Source of the DNA: Hymenobacter metallicola
Lineage (GTDB): Bacteria; Bacteroidota; Bacteroidia; Cytophagales; Hymenobacteraceae
Direction of reading: 5' to 3'
Assembly: GCF_004745645.1 (NCBI RefSeq)
Contig: NZ_SRMB01000002.1
Location: forward strand, 868,001 to 932,000
Length of the DNA: 64,000 nucleotides
This document shows positions 60,599-64,000 of the stretch, one piece after another. Below the pieces are notes generated by a model. It was given only the letters and a program-made list of their open reading frames with translations. It did no database searches and had not been told where the DNA came from. The translations under genes were made by a program, and so were the position numbers. Each line of letters opens with the position of its first letter. The stretch's first letter is position 1.

Positions 60599-60841
60599 TT
60601 ACCCCCCGCTCACCGGTGGAATCAGGGCTACTTCGTCGCGCTCCTGCAGCTGATATTCATCGGCGGCATACTCGCTGTTGACGGCTATGGCCAGGCTGCT
60701 CAGCTCACGCAAAGCCGGATATTGGGTGCGGAGCTGGTTCATCAGGCCGGCCACCGACTGCTGGTCGGGGGTGTCGAGGTCGAGCGAGGCGCTGCCTACT
60801 ATTTCTTTGGCAATGCCAAAAAGCGCAATTTTCAGTTTCAT
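60599..60841 (-). CDS. moaD: Molybdopterin synthase sulfur carrier subunit MoaD
   Basis: A ubiquitin-like carrier of 80 residues that ends in the required Gly-Gly (VSGG), which is thiocarboxylated and donates sulfur to MoaE. The beta-grasp pattern is clear (MKLKIALFGIAKEIVG, SVAGLMNQLRTQYPAL, AIAVNSEYAADEYQLQERDEVALIPP). Length is normal. It lies 75 bases upstream of moaE and is divergent from moaA across 131 bases, so the shared region may hold promoters for both. Confidence 0.93.
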   Translation of the reverse strand: MKLKIALFGIAKEIVGSASLDLDTPDQQSVAGLMNQLRTQYPALRELSSLAIAVNSEYAADEYQLQERDEVALIPPVSGG

Positions 60842-60972
60842 TTGTTTATCTCTACTCCGGAGCCAGTATACGCGGCCGGTCGTGGAACAGAAAGGCCGGT
60901 TTTCGGTTTTTTGTTCTGAATCTCTTTTAGCTATGTCTGCGTTGAGGCATTAGTTGTATTCCAGCTGCTTGT

Positions 60973-61980
60973 ATGTCCGTTGCTACCCCTGTTCTGTTTG
61001 ATAACCACGGCCGGCCGTTGGAATACCTGCGCCTGGCCGTCACGGACCGCTGCAATTTGCGTTGCTTTTACTGCATGCCCGAGGAGGGCATCCAGTATTT
61101 GCCCCGGGAGCAGGTGCTGAGCTACGAGGAAATGGAACGAGCCGTGGCTTTGCTGGCCGGCCTGGGCGTGCGCAAAGTGCGCCTGACCGGCGGGGAGCCC
61201 TTCGTGCGCCGCGACCTGGTGCCCTTTATCGGCCGCCTCAGCGCAATACCAGGCATCGATGACATCAGCCTGACGACCAACGGGGTACTCACGGCGCCCC
61301 ACATTCCGGAGCTGGCCCGCCTGGGCATCCGGACCGTGAATCTGAGCCTGGATACGCTCGACCGGGCCCGTTTCGCCCGCATCACCCGCCGCGACGAACT
61401 GCCCCGCGTGCTCGACACGTTCTACGCCCTGCTGGCGGCCGGTATCAAGGTTAAAATCAACGCGGTGGTAATGGACGGGCAGAACATTGAGGACCTCGTG
61501 CCCCTGGCCGAGCTGACCCGCGACCTGCCCGTGGATGTGCGTTTTATCGAGGAAATGCCCTTCAACGGCGGCAGCCACGGCACCATCCAGATTCCGTGGA
61601 GCCACGTGCGCATCCGCGAGCATCTGGAGCAGCACCTGGGCCTGCTCACGCCCCTGGCCACCAAGCCCGGCGACACGGCCTCGCACTACACCGCCACGGG
61701 CCACCAGGGCCGGCTGGGCATTATTGCGGCCTACTCGCGCACGTTCTGCGGCACCTGCAACCGCCTGCGCCTCACGGCCGAAGGCGGCCTCAAAACCTGC
61801 CTCTACGACCAGGGCGTGCTCGACGTGCGGGCCCTGCTACGCAACGGCTCCTCGGATGCCGAGGTAACCGCCGCCCTGGCCGCCGCCTTCCGCAACCGGG
61901 CCGCCAACGGCTTCGAAGCCGAGCAGCAGCGCCCCGTGCATCAGCTCAGCTTCGAGTCGATGAGCACGATAGGCGGATAA
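60973..61980 (+). CDS. moaA: GTP 3',8-cyclase MoaA
   Basis: A radical SAM enzyme that starts molybdenum cofactor synthesis from GTP. The 335-residue protein has the radical SAM Cys triad CNLRCFYC (Cys27, Cys31, Cys34), RLTGGEPFVRRDL, and the C-terminal cluster FCGTCNRLRLTAEGGLKTCLY (second 4Fe-4S). It ends with the Gly-Gly needed for activity. Length is typical. Its stop codon runs into the tip sequence of a family A repeat, as the patatin gene's does. It is the last gene of the Moco cluster. Confidence 0.96.
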   Translation: MSVATPVLFDNHGRPLEYLRLAVTDRCNLRCFYCMPEEGIQYLPREQVLSYEEMERAVALLAGLGVRKVRLTGGEPFVRRDLVPFIGRLSAIPGIDDISLTTNGVLTAPHIPELARLGIRTVNLSLDTLDRARFARITRRDELPRVLDTFYALLAAGIKVKINAVVMDGQNIEDLVPLAELTRDLPVDVRFIEEMPFNGGSHGTIQIPWSHVRIREHLEQHLGLLTPLATKPGDTASHYTATGHQGRLGIIAAYSRTFCGTCNRLRLTAEGGLKTCLYDQGVLDVRALLRNGSSDAEVTAALAAAFRNRAANGFEAEQQRPVHQLSFESMSTIGG

Positions 61981-62075
61981 GTGGTGAGATGGTGAGTTAA
62001 AAGGCGTGTCATGGCAAGCAGCGCGCAATGACACAAACTCAGCTTCGTGATGCCTCCTGGCCATGACCAAAAAGC
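61978..62075. repeat. Dispersed repeat family A, partial copy A4
   Basis: Begins at the stop codon of moaA with TAAGTGGTGAGATGGTGAGT, the same 20 bases that begin copy A1 at the patatin stop. GTGTCAT (62006-62012)/ATGACAC (62028-62034) forms a small hairpin around GGCAAGCAGCGCG, related to the core of A2. A partial GTCATGGC complement follows near 62057. The remainder of the family pattern is missing. Confidence 0.6.
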
Positions 62076-62112
62076 AGCGCAATCCACCGGAACTTCGTAT
62101 TCTTAGGCTGCT

Positions 62113-62913
62113 ATGAAGTTTTTGCTCGGAACCGTCGGATTCATTGCTTTCTGCTATGTGGCGGTGCTGGTACTGCTGTATTTCAAGCAGGAGCGGCTCT
62201 TATTTTTTCCTACCAAGCTACCAGCCGACTACCGATTTTCCTTTAACCAGCCCGCCCAGGAACGCTGGATAACAACCCCGGACGGCACCCGCCTGCACGG
62301 CCTGCTCTTTCCGGCCGACGCGGCTCGGGGCCTGATTTTCTACCTGCACGGCAACGCCGGCGCCCTCGACAGCTGGGGCGAGGCGGCTTCGCTCTACACC
62401 CGGCTCGGCTACAGCGTATTTATGCTCGACTACCGGGGCTACGGCAAAAGCGGCGGCACCATCAGCAGCCAGGAGCAGTTCTTAGCCGACGTGCAGACGG
62501 CTTACCAACAGCTGCGGCCCGAGTTTGCCGAAGAGCGCACTATCATTCTGGGCTACTCCCTGGGCACGGGCGCGGCGGCCTGGCTGGCTGCCCGCCACCA
62601 CCCGCGCCTACTGATTCTGCAGGCTCCCTACTTCAGTATGCGAGCCACGGCGCGGCAGCACTATCCTTTTGTGCCGGGCTTTATCGTGCGCTACCCCTTG
62701 GGTACCGATGCCGTTTTGCCCCAAGTGCGCTGCCCGATTGTTATCTTCCACGGGGAGCACGACGAGGTGATTGATTACCAAACCACGATGCAGCTCAAAG
62801 CCCTGCTCAAGCCCCAGGACCAATTTATTACCCTCGCTGGCGCCGGCCACAACGGCATGACCAGCAACCCGGAGTACCAGGCCGGTATCCGCCGGATTCT
62901 GGGCGAATTGTAG
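62113..62913 (+). CDS. Membrane-anchored alpha/beta hydrolase (serine aminopeptidase-like)
   Basis: A 266-residue hydrolase with one N-terminal transmembrane helix (FIAFCYVAVLVLLYF), then the ABHD-type fold: oxyanion FYLHGNAGALDSWG, DYRGYGKSGG, nucleophile in ILGYSLGTGAAAWLA (Ser about 157), catalytic Asp in FHGEHDEVI and His in GAGHNGM. It probably acts at the periplasmic or cytoplasmic face of the inner membrane on an ester or amide; the substrate is unknown. The ATG at 62113 begins the membrane segment. It is a stand-alone gene. Confidence 0.88.
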   Translation: MKFLLGTVGFIAFCYVAVLVLLYFKQERLLFFPTKLPADYRFSFNQPAQERWITTPDGTRLHGLLFPADAARGLIFYLHGNAGALDSWGEAASLYTRLGYSVFMLDYRGYGKSGGTISSQEQFLADVQTAYQQLRPEFAEERTIILGYSLGTGAAAWLAARHHPRLLILQAPYFSMRATARQHYPFVPGFIVRYPLGTDAVLPQVRCPIVIFHGEHDEVIDYQTTMQLKALLKPQDQFITLAGAGHNGMTSNPEYQAGIRRILGEL

Positions 62914-62940
62914 GCAGCGGCGGGCCGCAAAAGTTTTTTT

Positions 62941-62965
62941 CGGAACCCCTAGGGTGATAGTTGTG
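62941..62965 (+). promoter_or_regulatory. Possible ECF-type promoter upstream of the sigma factor gene
   Basis: CGGAACCCCTAGGGTGATAG contains GGAAC, the usual -35 core of ECF promoters, and overlaps the palindrome CCCTAGGG (62947-62954). It is about 80 bases before the ATG of the ECF gene, so autoregulation is possible. Confidence 0.35.
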
Positions 62966-63026
62966 AAAAAGGCGGATTAACTAGCAGAACGGTGCTTTTC
63001 AACCCAGTAGGCAGGCTTTCACTCAT

Positions 63027-63587
63027 ATGGATACTTCAGCAACGCTACGGCAGGCGCTACTTACAGACCGGGAACACACCCTGACGCTGATCTACCACCG
63101 GACTTTTCCGCTGGTACGACGCTACGTGCAGCAGCAAGGCGGCTCGGCCCAAGACGCCAAGGATGTGTTTCAGGATGCCCTGGTTATTTTCTACGAAAAG
63201 GCCGTGGCCGAGAGCTTCGTACTGTCTTCGTCGGTGAGCACCTACCTGCTGGGCATCAGCCGCAACTTGTGGCGGCGCGAGCTGAGCCGGCGCCAGCAGC
63301 TGCCCGCCACCAGCCTGCGCGAAGAACACACCCAGGAGGTTGCCGAGGAAGCCGAGCCGGGCACCGACGGCCGGGAGGCGCTGGCCGTGCTCGACTACGT
63401 GGAACGGCTCGGGGCGCGGTGCAAGGATATGCTGCTCGCTTTTTATTACTTCCAGCAGCCGCTGGAGCAGATTGCCGGAGCCCTCAAGTACGGCAGTATC
63501 CGGTCGGCTACGGTGCAGAAGTTTAAGTGCCTGGAGCGGCTGCGCAAATCGGTGCGGGCGGCAGTGGCCGAATCCGTAGCGCACTAA
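63027..63587 (+). CDS. ECF-type RNA polymerase sigma factor
   Basis: A 186-residue sigma-70 family protein with regions 2 and 4 only. Region 2: IYHRTFPLVRRYVQQQGGSAQDAKDVFQDALVIFYEK (about 23-58). Region 4: CKDMLLAFYYFQQPLEQIAGALKYGSIRSATVQKFKCLERLRK (about 132-174), the helix-turn-helix that contacts the -35 element. It is shorter in region 2/4 linker than E. coli RpoE. Its regulon is unknown. A small gene follows four bases after its stop, likely co-transcribed. Confidence 0.92.
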   Translation: MDTSATLRQALLTDREHTLTLIYHRTFPLVRRYVQQQGGSAQDAKDVFQDALVIFYEKAVAESFVLSSSVSTYLLGISRNLWRRELSRRQQLPATSLREEHTQEVAEEAEPGTDGREALAVLDYVERLGARCKDMLLAFYYFQQPLEQIAGALKYGSIRSATVQKFKCLERLRKSVRAAVAESVAH

Positions 63588-63591
63588 CGCC

Positions 63592-63882
63592 ATGCGCCCC
63601 GCCCTAGAACGCCTGCGCCTGATTGAGCGCCACTTGCTGGGCCGCCCCACCCCCGTCGAAGCCGCGCAGTGGCAGCTGCAGCTCCTCACCGACCCCGAGT
63701 TGGCCCCCGATGCCGCTACTCAGCAGCACCTCTACCACGCCCTGCACGAGGCCGGGCGCCAACAGCTGCGCCAGGAGCTGGAGCAGATTCACCGCCGCTA
63801 CGAGCGGCAAACCCGGCGCCGTGGCTGGGTGCAGGCCGCCACCGACCACCTGCGCCAGCTGCTGAAGCGGCCCCGTTTCTAA
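63592..63882 (+). CDS. Small helical protein downstream of an ECF sigma factor
   Basis: A 96-residue protein, predicted almost entirely helical and basic at the C-terminus (QEQIHRRYERQTRRRGWVQAATDHLRQLLKRPRF pattern in pieces). It begins four bases after the sigma factor stop, so it is very probably translated from the same mRNA. In Bacteroidota a short gene in this position may take the place of an anti-sigma factor; it has no membrane helix and no zinc-binding anti-sigma motif, so its role is unknown. The start is the first ATG after the sigma factor. Confidence 0.7.
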   Translation: MRPALERLRLIERHLLGRPTPVEAAQWQLQLLTDPELAPDAATQQHLYHALHEAGRQQLRQELEQIHRRYERQTRRRGWVQAATDHLRQLLKRPRF

Positions 63883-63910
63883 CTCTTGCTTTTTAGCTTT
63901 TTCCCCTGCT

Positions 63911-63932
63911 CTGCCTTGAAAAATCAAGGCAG
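63911..63932 (+). terminator. Small hairpin after the sigma factor operon
   Basis: CTGCCTTGA (63911-63919), loop AAAA, TCAAGGCAG (63924-63932). No T tract directly follows. May be a weak terminator before the partial gene. Confidence 0.5.
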
Positions 63933-63970
63933 CCGGGCTTCCCTTGTCCTTTTCTTTTCCACTGTTTACC

Positions 63971-64000
63971 ATGCTACACTCCCAGGAATTCCGAAAATTT
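63971..64000 (+). CDS. Start of a gene truncated by the window end
   Basis: ATG at 63971 with ten open codons (MLHSQEFRKF) to the edge. Position, 88 bases after the preceding gene and beyond a hairpin, fits a third gene downstream of the ECF sigma factor. Too short to identify; the start is provisional. Confidence 0.3.
   Translation, partial: MLHSQEFRKF

Noticed and set aside
1..64000. CRISPR arrays, tRNA, rRNA, prophage or intact insertion sequences
   Set aside because: None supported by eye: no regularly spaced repeats with unique spacers, no cloverleaf candidates noted, no transposase or phage structural genes.

Overview
The window is a GC-rich stretch of chromosome from a Bacteroidota bacterium, most likely Cytophagales and close to Hymenobacter. 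The reasons are two large secreted proteins with C-terminal type IX secretion (T9SS type A) sorting domains, many small SPII lipoproteins, promoters matching the Bacteroidota pattern TTG-N(about 20)-TAnnTTTG, the near absence of Shine-Dalgarno sites, and the gene families seen. Genus assignment is inference. There is no rRNA, tRNA, CRISPR array, prophage or intact transposase. Most of the window is ordinary housekeeping and accessory chromosome.

Layout. 1-17 kb: end of a TonB-type protein, a class I HMG-CoA reductase with an unusual N-terminal domain, a T9SS-exported BNR-repeat protein, a lipoprotein, homogentisate dioxygenase, a transglutaminase-like protein, an S41 protease, ruvX-def, an S1/P1-nuclease or phospholipase C-like protein, a methyltransferase, a PIG-V-like membrane mannosyltransferase, a DUF486 membrane protein, and a WYL regulator followed by RidA. 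17-31 kb: patatin/beta-barrel protein, aquaporin, type I pullulanase, an AT-rich island, alpha/beta hydrolase, an OxyR-type LysR regulator, a two-component system split by a repeat, an SdiA-regulated-like lipoprotein and catalase. 31-45 kb: GH1 glycosidase, a GMC oxidoreductase with its gluconate-2-dehydrogenase-subunit-3-like partner, a 1326-residue beta-helix T9SS protein, SDR, a polytopic membrane protein, an old yellow enzyme, and a PA14-OmpA gene interrupted by one in-frame TGA. 45-56 kb: SAM-I riboswitch-metH-metF (methionine and one-carbon metabolism), TPR protein, TonB-domain protein, lipoprotein, amidase, and an OFA-family transporter with a 47-residue partner. 56-62 kb: molybdenum cofactor cluster (moeA, moaC, mobB-like/mobA fusion, moaE, moaD, moaA). 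62-64 kb: alpha/beta hydrolase and an ECF sigma factor with a small partner.

The most interesting material is non-coding. Two families of dispersed nested-palindrome repeats sit between genes. Family A has GTGAGATGGTGAGTT-type tips and a GAAAGGGCTTT hairpin core; family B has CCCCTCC/GGAGGGG arms. They abut stop codons, lie inside the two-component operon and between metH and metF, and in one case supply the last codons of a gene. The SAM-I riboswitch upstream of metH has a downstream segment that can pair with the 5' strand of P1, which suggests a definable switch. The PA14-OmpA gene is intact on both sides of a single TGA that falls on the expected Ser of a conserved SDD motif.
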